Source: Coriobacteriia bacterium
GTDB lineage: Bacteria > Actinomycetota > Coriobacteriia > Coriobacteriales > Eggerthellaceae
Direction: 5' to 3'
Assembly (NCBI GenBank): GCA_030537255.1
Contig: JAUNOE010000004.1
Location: 1-45,494 of the forward strand
Length of the DNA: 45,494 bases
This document shows, piece by piece, positions 24,729-32,656 of this stretch (the first letter of the stretch is position 1; every line of letters starts with the position of its first letter). The translations under genes were made by a program, and so were the position numbers. Below the pieces are notes generated by a model. It made no database searches, was not told where the DNA came from, and saw only the letters and a list, made by a program, of their open reading frames with translations.

Positions 24729-26385
24729 GGCCCCCGCCATTTCGTCTCAGTCGCTCGCCGGATCGCATTTGGCTACCGTCTACGACGAGCCTCTGTGCGC
24801 CCGAGGTCTTGGTGAGTTCGAAGGCAAGTACTATCTGAACAACGCCGACGCACTCGCACAGTCTCTGTCGCGCGGCGTTCGCGCCCTCGAAGTCGACGTC
24901 CGCCTTTCCGCTGACGGGAAGGCCTGCTGCAGCTACGGCTGGGGTCCTGAGGCACGTAAGCTTCTGGGAATCGAATGGGACCCCACGCAAGGCCCCATGA
25001 CCGAAGCTACCTTCCTCAAGCAGAAGGTCGGCGGTCGTCCCACCATGAGCTTTGAGCGCTTGTATCGCCATATGAAGGAAAATCCCGAACTGTGGTGGGT
25101 GCTCGACTTCGGCAAGACGGGCAAGGAAAACGCAACGCACCTGGCAAACGCCGTGGTGGAAGGCCTGCACAAAGACAAGGCCCTGCTTTCGCGCTGCCTG
25201 GTGCAGGTGCGCAACGCCTCCATGTATCGCGGCGTCGATCGCGCTTACCATTTCTCGCATTACCAAATCATGCTGTGGCCGCGTGAGCGCATCGATGGCC
25301 TGGGTCGCCTGATCACCTACTGTGCCGACTACAACATCGAGGGCCTGGCCATAGAGGCATCCCAATGCTCTGAAGAAGTCGTTGCCATGGTTCGCAAGGC
25401 TGGTCTGAAGCTGCAGTGCTTCGCCACCGATGATGCCGAACTTGCCAACACCCTGCTTGCTCGGGGCGTGAACTCCATCTGCTCCTTCTCGCTTTCTCCT
25501 GAGGACCTCAATGAGGTCCAGGATCCCTATGCGGGTCTGACTGAAGAGCAACGCTGGGAGCATCTGAACGAACTCCGTGCGACCATCGGCAAGGAAAAGC
25601 TCGCTCAGCGCAAGACGGCCATCTCCGATGAGGTGGTGGTCGAATTCGACCATGTTTACAAGAGCTACAACCTGTATAAGAATGACCGCGAACGCCTTCT
25701 GTCCCTGTTCTGGAGCAAGAAGAAGCGTGCCGGAATCACGCGTATCGACGCCAACAACGACCTGTCCTTCCAGATTCGCCGTGGCGAAGGCGTGGCCTTC
25801 CTGGGTCATAACGGCGCCGGCAAGTCTACTGCCCTGAAGATGATTACGGGCGTTTTGTTCCCCACCAAGGGCACGGTTACCGTGTCGGGTGAGGTCAGCG
25901 CCCTGCTTGAGCTGCGTGCTGGTTTTAACGCAAACCTCACGGGTCGCGAAAACATCTATATGCGCGGCTATGCGATGGGCCTGACTGAAGAGCAGATTAA
26001 GCTCATGGAGCCCAAGGTCGTCGAGTTTGCCGACTTGGGTCATTACATCGACCAGCCCCTGCGCAACTACTCTAGTGGCATGAAGGCCCGCTTGGGCTTT
26101 GGCTTTGCCGTTTCCTCCGACCCCGAAATCCTCGTTGTCGACGAGGCCCTTTCCGTGGGCGACAAAAAGTTCAAGCAGAAGTGCATGCAGCGAATTCGCC
26201 AGATCATGGCCGATGACGACGTGACCGTTTTATTCGTTACCCATAGCTCTACTGCCGCACGTGAGTTCTGCTCGCGCGGCATCGTGCTTGACCACGGCAC
26301 CAAGGTGTATGACGGCACCATCAACGATGCCATTGCCTTCTATGAGGCTTCTCAGGGCTTGGCTGATACCAAGGAAAGCAAGTAG
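24718..26385 (+). CDS. GDPD-like domain fused to TagH/Wzt-type ABC ATPase
   Basis: 555 aa from ATG 24718 (GGAGGT just ahead, overlapping the permease gene). Residues 302-555 are an exporter ATPase of TagH/Wzt type: Walker A GHNGAGKST (363-371), signature YSSGMKARL (451-459), Walker B ILVVDE (471-476) and H509. Residues ~15-270 align with glycerophosphodiester phosphodiesterase-like TIM-barrels: GKYYLNNADAL, EVD (E58, D60), and a C-terminal CFATDDAELANTLLARGVNSI. The two catalytic His of that family are replaced: Arg29 in ARGLG where HAGG is expected, and Tyr73 in SYGW where HDW is expected. This is likely a non-catalytic recognition domain for a glycerophosphate-type polymer (inference). Wzt proteins usually carry a C-terminal sugar-binding domain instead. 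Confidence 0.9.
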   Translation: MSSKAPAISSQSLAGSHLATVYDEPLCARGLGEFEGKYYLNNADALAQSLSRGVRALEVDVRLSADGKACCSYGWGPEARKLLGIEWDPTQGPMTEATFLKQKVGGRPTMSFERLYRHMKENPELWWVLDFGKTGKENATHLANAVVEGLHKDKALLSRCLVQVRNASMYRGVDRAYHFSHYQIMLWPRERIDGLGRLITYCADYNIEGLAIEASQCSEEVVAMVRKAGLKLQCFATDDAELANTLLARGVNSICSFSLSPEDLNEVQDPYAGLTEEQRWEHLNELRATIGKEKLAQRKTAISDEVVVEFDHVYKSYNLYKNDRERLLSLFWSKKKRAGITRIDANNDLSFQIRRGEGVAFLGHNGAGKSTALKMITGVLFPTKGTVTVSGEVSALLELRAGFNANLTGRENIYMRGYAMGLTEEQIKLMEPKVVEFADLGHYIDQPLRNYSSGMKARLGFGFAVSSDPEILVVDEALSVGDKKFKQKCMQRIRQIMADDDVTVLFVTHSSTAAREFCSRGIVLDHGTKVYDGTINDAIAFYEASQGLADTKESK

Positions 26386-26398
26386 GCCTGGTGCGCGC

Positions 26399-27583
26399 AT
26401 GGTTTGGATCGAGTGGACAATTCTATTTTTGGTGACCGTTCTGGCCACCCTTCTCTTGGTTCCCCTTGTGTCCAAGCTGGCCATCAAGCTTGATGCCGTC
26501 GACTATCCCAGTGCTCGCCGTGTGAACACGCGTCCCGTGCCTCGCTTGGGTGGCGTTGCCATGGTGGGCGCCATGGCAGTGGCCCTGGCGGTGTACATCT
26601 TGGGCGTCTATCTGCTGGGCTGGCACAACGACTTCCTGAAGTTCCGTAACGAATGGAGCGTCAACGTTCCCGGTGTCGCATTGGGCGTCGTCTTCATGTT
26701 TGCGGTTGGTGTGGTCGACGACATCGTGCAGCTCAAGCCCAAGCCCAAGCTGCTTGGCCAGATCGTGGCCGCTTGCATCGTGGCGGGTTCGGGCTTGTTG
26801 CTGTCGAGCTTCCACAACCCACTTCCTGCCGGAGGTTACGTGGAGTTGGGCATTTGGGCCTACCCCATTACGGTGTTCTACCTGGTGGCCTTTGCCAACA
26901 TCATCAACCTGATCGACGGCCTGGATGGTCTGGCGGCAGGCATCACGTCCATTTCTGTGATCACCATCTTTGTTCTGTGCGTTGTCACCAATGCACTTGC
27001 CGCCGCCATGCTTAGCGTGGTCTTGCTGGGTGCTTGTCTTGGTTTCTTGCGTTACAACTTCAACCCCGCGAGCATTTTCATGGGCGATTCGGGTGCGCTG
27101 ACCTTGGGTTTCCTTCTGGGCATCATCTCTCTGTTTGGCAGTGCGCGTACGGCGATGCTGGTTTCTCTGTTGGTGCCCGTTATCGCGGCGGGCGTCCCCA
27201 TCATGGATACCATGGTCGCCATCATCCGCAGGAAGCGGGCTCATCGTCCCATCGGCGAGGCCGACAAGGGCCATATTCATCATCGCCTGATGCAGGCGGG
27301 CTTCAGCCAGCGTGCGACGGTGCTCATCATGTGGGCTTGGACGGCTGCGCTTGCACTGTGTGCGCTGATCATGATGGAATTCGACGGCCCGCTTCGTCTG
27401 GGTGCGCTGCTGGTTGTTGCAGGTCTCACGGCCTATGGCATCTTGCGGCTCAAGCTGGTTCATCCTGCGCTTATGCATCAGTATGCGCCGCGTGTTCGCA
27501 GGAAGAAGCGCTTCACGGGCTCCGTAAGCGCGACGGGCTCCACAGAGAAGGACGCCTCAACCAAGACGAAAGAAGATAAGTAG
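26399..27583 (+). CDS. TagO/WecA-type polyprenyl-phosphate GlcNAc-1-phosphate transferase
   Basis: 394 aa from ATG 26399, 13 bases after the ATPase gene; the frame continues upstream only as overlap with that gene. About ten or eleven membrane segments and all family motifs are present: RPVPRLGGVAM, VGVVDDIVQLKPKPKL (DD motif), NLIDGLDGLAAG, GDSGALTLGFLLG and HHRLMQAGFSQ. The family moves GlcNAc-1-P from UDP-GlcNAc to undecaprenyl phosphate, the first committed step for wall teichoic acid and many glycopolymers. Its place next to the exporter supports that role here. The C-terminal ~30 residues are basic and low-complexity. Confidence 0.93.
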   Translation: MVWIEWTILFLVTVLATLLLVPLVSKLAIKLDAVDYPSARRVNTRPVPRLGGVAMVGAMAVALAVYILGVYLLGWHNDFLKFRNEWSVNVPGVALGVVFMFAVGVVDDIVQLKPKPKLLGQIVAACIVAGSGLLLSSFHNPLPAGGYVELGIWAYPITVFYLVAFANIINLIDGLDGLAAGITSISVITIFVLCVVTNALAAAMLSVVLLGACLGFLRYNFNPASIFMGDSGALTLGFLLGIISLFGSARTAMLVSLLVPVIAAGVPIMDTMVAIIRRKRAHRPIGEADKGHIHHRLMQAGFSQRATVLIMWAWTAALALCALIMMEFDGPLRLGALLVVAGLTAYGILRLKLVHPALMHQYAPRVRRKKRFTGSVSATGSTEKDASTKTKEDK

Positions 27584-27588
27584 AACCC

Positions 27589-29355
27589 ATGAGTGTTACC
27601 GGTGATTCTAGGGACCAAAGGTCGGCCGCATTTCTGTTGGCTCCTTTGGTCTTGTTGCTTGCTGTCCTTGTCATTCTTTTTCCCGCAGTGGCGCATGCCG
27701 AAACCTACGAGGTGACGCAAGACGAATATTTGACCAATTGGGAAGAAAACAACAAGAGCCTCATTCAGTACTACTTGGACAAGGCGAAGACCGCCCAAGG
27801 CGTCACCACGGTTGTCATCAAGCCAGGCCTTTACGAGCTCAAAGGAGCTCTGCAGATCCGCTCGAACACCCATCTTATTTTGGAAGACGGCGCCACCCTG
27901 CGAAGGACCAACGTCGACAAGGGCCTCGTCTACAACCATGGCAAGACCCCTGAAGGCAAGTCCTGGACCACCGCTCGGGGTTACGGCCTTACGAAGAATA
28001 TCGTCGTCGAGGGCAGAGGGGTGGCCACCATTGATGGCGGCGATACTTCCAAGTGCTCCGATGATGGCTCGAGCGACCTGATGCGCTTTGACCACGCAGA
28101 AGGCGTCACGGTAAAGGGTCTTACGTTCCGCAATGTCTACAATGCCCACCATCTGGAATTCGTCGGCGTCAAGAAGGGCCTCATTTCCAACTGTTCGTTT
28201 TCGGGCTTTCGTCGTGCGGCGGGTCACGAAAAGCACCGCAACTATGGCCGTGAGGCCATCCAGCTTGATTCGTGCTGGGCGAACGGGACCTCCGGTGTTG
28301 CCGACCCTGCCACGATGAGCAATCCCGACCGCTGGGCCTCGGGAACCTTCCTCGATGGCACCAGTTGCCAGGATTGCGTCGTCGAGGGCTGCCGCTTCAC
28401 GAACGTTCCCAGCGCCATCGGCCAGCATCACTGGTCACCCGATTCGCGTTACAAGAATTCGAGCAACATCGTTATCAGGAACAACGTCATCACGGGTGGC
28501 CGTTCCGACAAGATGCTGCGCTATGCCATTACGGTGGGCGGATTGGACAACACCACGGTGAGCGGCAACACCATCACTGGCTCGTTTTACCGTGGCGTGC
28601 TTTCCTACCAGGCGCGCAATTTGGTGGTTTCCGGCAACACCATCGATGGTGCTACCGTGGGCGTCTACACGCAGTCAAAGGCGCTGAACGCCAAGATCGA
28701 ACGCAACACCATCAAGAACTCAGGTGATGCCTCCATCAAGTCATCCAAGGGTGGTTCCCTTGCGTCCATCGCCAATAACACCCTTTCGGGTGCAAGGTCC
28801 TACGGTGTGCATATCGAAGGCGCCCAGGTCTCTTCGATTGCGGGCAATGTGATCTCCTCTGCCAAGAAGTACGGCATTCTTGCTCGTGGCAAGGTTGCAA
28901 ACATCTCGTCGAACCGCATCACGGCATCGTCTGCAGGCATCAACGTGCAGTCGTCCGCAAGTGTTTCCACGGTTGCTAACAACGTCGTGAAGGGTGCTTC
29001 GTACGGCATTCTTGTCCGCGGACATGCGAAGGTGGGACGGGCTCAAGGCAACTCCTTGGCTGGCTGCTCCTACGGCATTGTTGCCAGCGAAAGCGCCAAG
29101 ATGTCCTTGGCAAAGAAGAACGTCATCGAAGGTGCCAAGAAGGCGGGTATTGCGACGACGGGCAAGTCAAAGCTTGCAAAGGTCGACGCCAACACCATCA
29201 AGAAAGCCAAGAAGTATGGCATTCGCCTTTCCAGCAAAGCGGTCAAGGCAAAGGTGACCAACAATTCGGTGCAGGTGCACAAGAAGAAGTACGGTATTTC
29301 CAAGGCCAAGAAGGTCAAGGCGAAGCTTGCTCACAACAAAATCAAGAAGTGGTAG
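27589..29355 (+). CDS. Secreted right-handed parallel beta-helix protein (longer paralogue)
   Basis: 588 aa. The signal peptide (AAFLLAPLVLLLAVLVILFPAVAHA) is cut near residue 38. An N-terminal module shares ordered motifs with the 18844-19938 protein: SNTHLILEDGATLRR, YNAHHLEFVG and EAIQLD. From about residue 300, a run of ~23-residue coils follows with the pattern N.I.GA..YGI...... (for example NTLSGARSYGVHIEG and NVISSAKKYGILARG). The last ~80 residues are very Lys-rich (KKAKKYGI, KVKAKLAHNKIKKW), a plausible electrostatic tether to anionic teichoic acid. The start follows TagO by five bases but the ribosome site is weak. Carbohydrate binding or epimerase/lyase activity is possible; no active site was identified. 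Confidence 0.87.
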   Translation: MSVTGDSRDQRSAAFLLAPLVLLLAVLVILFPAVAHAETYEVTQDEYLTNWEENNKSLIQYYLDKAKTAQGVTTVVIKPGLYELKGALQIRSNTHLILEDGATLRRTNVDKGLVYNHGKTPEGKSWTTARGYGLTKNIVVEGRGVATIDGGDTSKCSDDGSSDLMRFDHAEGVTVKGLTFRNVYNAHHLEFVGVKKGLISNCSFSGFRRAAGHEKHRNYGREAIQLDSCWANGTSGVADPATMSNPDRWASGTFLDGTSCQDCVVEGCRFTNVPSAIGQHHWSPDSRYKNSSNIVIRNNVITGGRSDKMLRYAITVGGLDNTTVSGNTITGSFYRGVLSYQARNLVVSGNTIDGATVGVYTQSKALNAKIERNTIKNSGDASIKSSKGGSLASIANNTLSGARSYGVHIEGAQVSSIAGNVISSAKKYGILARGKVANISSNRITASSAGINVQSSASVSTVANNVVKGASYGILVRGHAKVGRAQGNSLAGCSYGIVASESAKMSLAKKNVIEGAKKAGIATTGKSKLAKVDANTIKKAKKYGIRLSSKAVKAKVTNNSVQVHKKKYGISKAKKVKAKLAHNKIKKW

Positions 29356-29486
29356 GCCTCTTGGTGGGTTGTTGGTAGAGCGGTTCTCCTAAGGCTCTTG
29401 GGCTAGATGGGATTTGGAGCGTCGTTGCCATGGGGTCTTAATTTGCCCCACTTGGCAAATCTCCATTCCTTCACCACAAAAAATCA

Positions 29487-29515
29487 TTGCACCCTTACGG
29501 GACGCAGCTTAAACT
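29487..29515 (+). promoter_or_regulatory. Sigma-70 promoter for rplM-rpsI
   Basis: TTGCAC (29487-29492) and TAAACT (29510-29515) are separated by exactly 17 bases. An AT-rich tract (acaaaaaatca) lies just upstream, as for strong ribosomal promoters. Transcription would begin near 29522. Confidence 0.7.
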
Positions 29516-29521
29516 AGTTAG

Positions 29522-29755
29522 GTCTGCTTTCAAGAGCCCCGTAACCGCGCAATCGGTGCGGACTCCCACAAAGTTCGACGACACACTTCCTTGAGGGAAG
29601 TCCAGAGCCGGATAGGATCGGTGTGTCAGCTCGGGCAATGTAGGTGCAGCGGCGTAGGAACCCGCGACTTCGCATTGATGAGCAACTTTTGAATAAAGAC
29701 ACTGTGGGAATCCAGACGCTTCAACCGGATTCCCAGAACAAAGTGGAGGAAACAC
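29522..29755 (+). promoter_or_regulatory. Structured 5' leader RNA of the rplM-rpsI operon
   Basis: About 234 nt lie between the predicted start and the GTG of rplM. Pairings visible by eye: GACACAC 29580-29586 with GTGTGTC 29621-29627, enclosing the hairpin CTTCC/GGAAG (29586-29600); CAATG 29636-29640 with CATTG 29673-29677, enclosing a GC-rich arm; and a perfect 9-bp stem 29705-29713/29727-29735 ending about 10 bases before the GGAGG site. Ribosomal protein operons often use such leaders for autoregulation. No match to a named leader is claimed. Confidence 0.55.
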
Positions 29756-30193
29756 GTGAAGACTTATTACGCAAAGCCCGGTGAGGTCAAGCGCGAGTGG
29801 GTCGTCATCGACGCTGAGGACCAGGTTCTCGGTCGCGTCGCTGTCAAGGCCGCTCATATCCTGAAGGGCAAGCATAAGCCCACCTACACCCCGCATGTCG
29901 ACACTGGTGACTTCGTCATCATCATCAACGCCGACAAGATCAAGCTGACGGGCACCAAGGCAACTTCCAAGGAATACTATCGTCACTCTGGCTACCCCGG
30001 TGGCCTGAAGTGCGAGAGCTTCCGCGAAGCCATGGAGAAGCACCCCACTCGCGTCATGGAGCACGCAGTTAAGGGCATGCTTCCCAAGAACACCCTTGGC
30101 CGTGCCATGTTCAAGAAGCTCAAGGTCTACGCTGGCCCCGAGCATCCCCATGCAGCACAGCAGCCCCGCGAGATCAAGATGGAGGAGAACTAA
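29756..30193 (+). CDS. rplM: Large ribosomal subunit protein uL13
   Basis: 145 aa, the normal length. Characteristic features include [40 protein letters not shown], the [10 protein letters not shown] motif and [11 protein letters not shown]. The start codon is GTG with GGAGG eight bases ahead. It is the first gene of the conserved rplM-rpsI pair. It binds 23S rRNA early in large-subunit assembly. The start codon of rpsI follows the stop directly. Confidence 0.98.
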   Translation: MKTYYAKPGEVKREWVVIDAEDQVLGRVAVKAAHILKGKHKPTYTPHVDTGDFVIIINADKIKLTGTKATSKEYYRHSGYPGGLKCESFREAMEKHPTRVMEHAVKGMLPKNTLGRAMFKKLKVYAGPEHPHAAQQPREIKMEEN

Positions 30194-30586
30194 ATGGCAG
30201 GCGAAGCAATTTACTACGGCACCGGCCGTCGCAAGAACGCCGTCGCACGTGTCCGCATCGTTCCTGGTACCGGTAAGGTCACCGTTAACGGTCGCGACGC
30301 TCGTGAGTTCTTCGGTCGTCAGGCTCTGGTCGACTACGCAACCACTCCCTTTGACGTCACCGATACCAAGGGTACCTTCGACGTCATCGCTCGCTGCAAT
30401 GGCGGCGGCATCTCCGGTCAGGCTGGCGCTCTGCGTCACGGCATCGCTCGTGCTCTTCTCGAGGCTGGCGACTACCGTGCCGAGCTGAAGAAGGCTGGCT
30501 ATCTGACCCGCGACTCTCGTATGGTCGAGCGCAAGAAGTACGGCCTGAAGAAGGCTCGTAAGCGCCCCCAGTTCTCCAAGCGCTAA
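30194..30586 (+). CDS. rpsI: Small ribosomal subunit protein uS9
   Basis: 130 aa, the normal length. The N-terminus [16 protein letters not shown] and the basic C-terminal tail ending [12 protein letters not shown] are diagnostic; the last Lys-Arg reaches the ribosomal P site. The ATG immediately follows the rplM stop and uses GGAGG within the end of rplM, so the pair is translationally coupled. A terminator follows. Confidence 0.98.
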   Translation: MAGEAIYYGTGRRKNAVARVRIVPGTGKVTVNGRDAREFFGRQALVDYATTPFDVTDTKGTFDVIARCNGGGISGQAGALRHGIARALLEAGDYRAELKKAGYLTRDSRMVERKKYGLKKARKRPQFSKR

Positions 30587-30639
30587 GGTTTGCCTGCAGC
30601 ATCTGCTGCGCGCTTTGCGAACTATCGAAATCGCATCCT

Positions 30640-30677
30640 GGAAAGACCTCGCTTCGTGCGGGGTCTTTCTGTTTCTC
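30640..30677 (+). terminator. Intrinsic terminator of rplM-rpsI
   Basis: The stem GAAAGACC..CGC pairs with GCG.GGTCTTTC across a TTCG-type loop (30641-30670), followed by a T-rich tract. Confidence 0.88.
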
Positions 30678-30693
30678 GGCAAGAAAACTGCCA

Positions 30694-30715
30694 TTTGGCG
30701 TGCTCTTGTGCCAAA
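30694..30715 (+). promoter_or_regulatory. Inverted repeat upstream of the L,D-transpeptidase gene (possible operator)
   Basis: TTTGGC (30694-30699) and GCCAAA (30710-30715) form a dyad with a 10-base centre. It overlaps a possible -35 (TTGTGC, 17 bases before AATTAT). Regulator unknown. Confidence 0.35.
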
Positions 30716-30787
30716 ATGAAAAGCTGGAAATTATTCTTGACGCATAGCTGATGAGGCCCTAAGGCCTAGCGAAGGAATAGAGGAACG

Positions 30788-32542
30788 ATGCCCAAATCTG
30801 ATATCGCACAACAGCTGCCCTTGCATAAGCGCATCATGGCGGTTGCTGTGTCTGCGGTCATGGTTATGACCCTGTGCCCCTTGGCTCAGGCTCTTGCCGA
30901 TACCACGGACAATGCCAAGGCTAAGGCTGCGGCTGCCAGCTCGTCTGACGATTCCACCCAAAGTGGCCTCGAGGGTCTTTCCGGCAAGACTGCTGTTTCT
31001 GCTGTTGCCGATGAGGCCACGGCTGTCGTCTCTGAGAAAGTCTCTCGCGGAATTATTGATAACGAATTCGACGATGAAAGCTATAAGCTCGATGAGTCGG
31101 GTATCTATGGGTTTGCCCTCTTCAAGGGTGACACGCTCATTAAGGGACCCATCTTCCTCGAGGATGGCACTTCCTTTGGTGAGGTCGATTTCAATACGGC
31201 GGGTCTTAACATCAGGGTCGTCAATGGTCTGACGGATGAATATCTCGATTCTGCCGACTACGAAGCAAACTTCTCCAAGGCTCGCACCAATTCTGTCGGT
31301 ACCAAGACCATCACTGTTACGGGCAAGGGCTCTTATTCGGGCACGCTCCACTTCACCTTCACCGTGGGTGGCAAAATCTCTGATGCAAAGGTGAGCACTT
31401 CTTTCAAGAACGGTGGCTACTACGCCTATACCGGCGGTAGGATCGCCCCTGGCTTGACGCTCAAGCTCGGCGAAAGCACGCTCAAGGCGGGTACGGATTA
31501 CGAGCTGGAATATAGTACTGACAAGAAGAACTGGACCACTGGTGGCCTTGTTTCCGGCAACAGCAAGGATGGTGTCGCTTACGTCCGCGCCGTCAGCAAG
31601 GATCCCGCGTTTACGGGTCAGACGGGTGCCTACAAGTTCCATATCGTTGGCCTGAAGTACAACTCTTATGGCCAGGGCAAGTGGAAGGGCTGGGCTAACC
31701 TGGGCCAGACCAGTGGCGCTGGCTCTGGCACCAAGAAGGTTGGTTGCGTCAAGGTCGTCAAGACGAACAGCGCTCTTTCCGGTGACATCTCCTATTCTGT
31801 CCTCAACGACAAAAAGTGGAAGTCCTCCAAGAACGGTGGTACCGCTGGCGTTTCTGGTCAGGCTGCTCAGACCATGAAGTTCTCGCTCTCGGGCAAGCTC
31901 AAGGACCACTTCGACATTTACTACCGTGTCTGCGTTTCTGGTGCTGGTTGGATGGCATGGGCCAAGAACGGAAGCTACGCGGGCGTGAAGAACTTCCATT
32001 CCAAGATGAAGATCACGGGATACCAGGTGAAGCTTGTCGAAAAGAGTGGTGGTTCCAGGCCTGCAAACGCCAGCCTGAGCACCGTCTATGCTTCAAATTG
32101 GGATTCCTTCGCCAAGGACATTCTGTACTCTCGCATTAAGAACAAGTCCAGCAAGTCCAGCTACACCATCTCCGTTGATACTACCTTCAACCGCCTTGCC
32201 ATCTACAAGGGCTCCAAGGGCAAGTGGAAGCTGGTCAAGTACTGGGTCTGCGGTACGGGTATCAAGTCTCGTCCCACCACCAAGGGTGACTTTACGCTGA
32301 AGAGCCGCAATGCCCGAATCGACTCCGGCAAGATCAGCTATTACAACTTCCACGGCTATGGCGGATCGCTTGGCTTCCACAGCGTTACCTGCAAGGTGTA
32401 CACCAAGAAGCTCTCCAAGCCTATTTCCAAGCAGCTGGGTAAAAATATTTCTCATGGCTGCGTACGTGTAAGCATGAAGAATTCCAAGTACATCTACAAG
32501 CTTCCTAATGGTACGTCTGTTGCCATTAGGGGTCTGGTGTAG
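30788..32542 (+). CDS. L,D-transpeptidase (YkuD) with hydrophobic-W-like repeats
   Basis: 584 aa. The N-terminal signal peptide (IMAVAVSAVMVMTLCPLAQALA) is followed by an Ala/Ser-rich linker and Ig-like beta modules (residues ~90-290). A region resembling clostridial hydrophobic-W (ChW) repeats follows (GWANLGQTSG...; YRVCVSGAGWMAWAKNGSYAG). The C-terminal YkuD domain (~430-584) has the catalytic motif S555-H556-G557-C558-V-R-V and the upstream conserved His in GFHS. The family makes 3-3 peptidoglycan cross-links or attaches proteins to the wall at the outer membrane face. AGAGGA precedes the ATG. It is monocistronic: terminators lie on both sides. Confidence 0.92.
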   Translation: MPKSDIAQQLPLHKRIMAVAVSAVMVMTLCPLAQALADTTDNAKAKAAAASSSDDSTQSGLEGLSGKTAVSAVADEATAVVSEKVSRGIIDNEFDDESYKLDESGIYGFALFKGDTLIKGPIFLEDGTSFGEVDFNTAGLNIRVVNGLTDEYLDSADYEANFSKARTNSVGTKTITVTGKGSYSGTLHFTFTVGGKISDAKVSTSFKNGGYYAYTGGRIAPGLTLKLGESTLKAGTDYELEYSTDKKNWTTGGLVSGNSKDGVAYVRAVSKDPAFTGQTGAYKFHIVGLKYNSYGQGKWKGWANLGQTSGAGSGTKKVGCVKVVKTNSALSGDISYSVLNDKKWKSSKNGGTAGVSGQAAQTMKFSLSGKLKDHFDIYYRVCVSGAGWMAWAKNGSYAGVKNFHSKMKITGYQVKLVEKSGGSRPANASLSTVYASNWDSFAKDILYSRIKNKSSKSSYTISVDTTFNRLAIYKGSKGKWKLVKYWVCGTGIKSRPTTKGDFTLKSRNARIDSGKISYYNFHGYGGSLGFHSVTCKVYTKKLSKPISKQLGKNISHGCVRVSMKNSKYIYKLPNGTSVAIRGLV

Positions 32543-32567
32543 GCCAGCGCCTTCAGAAAGAACTACC

Positions 32568-32612
32568 GAAGGGGGAGTAGCAGGTTCGCCTGTTGCTCCC
32601 CCTTCTTATTTC
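32568..32612 (+). terminator. Intrinsic terminator of the L,D-transpeptidase gene
   Basis: A 17-bp stem (32568-32584 with 32589-32605, two G-U pairs) closes on a TTCG tetraloop and is followed by a short T-rich run. Confidence 0.9.
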
Positions 32613-32656
32613 ATGCGTGCTACCATCGCTAGGGCAAATCAAAATTAGGAGGCAGC

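Larger units (their letters stand above)
29356..29755 (+). other. 400-bp interval: possible terminator, promoter and leader of rplM-rpsI
   Basis: 29411-29461 can fold as nested stems (gatttg/caaatc, gcca/tggc, gggg/cccc) and may be a weak terminator for the upstream beta-helix gene. A promoter lies at 29487-29515 and a structured leader at 29522-29755, both listed separately. No coding frame in this interval is convincing. Confidence 0.7.

Noticed and set aside
24583-27478. Minus-strand frames opposite the exporter and TagO genes
   Set aside because: They lie entirely antisense to proteins with complete motif sets.
29522-29735. RNase P RNA-like segment GAGGGAAGTCC in the rplM leader
   Set aside because: Only one short conserved-looking block is present; the other universally conserved regions and the expected length are absent.
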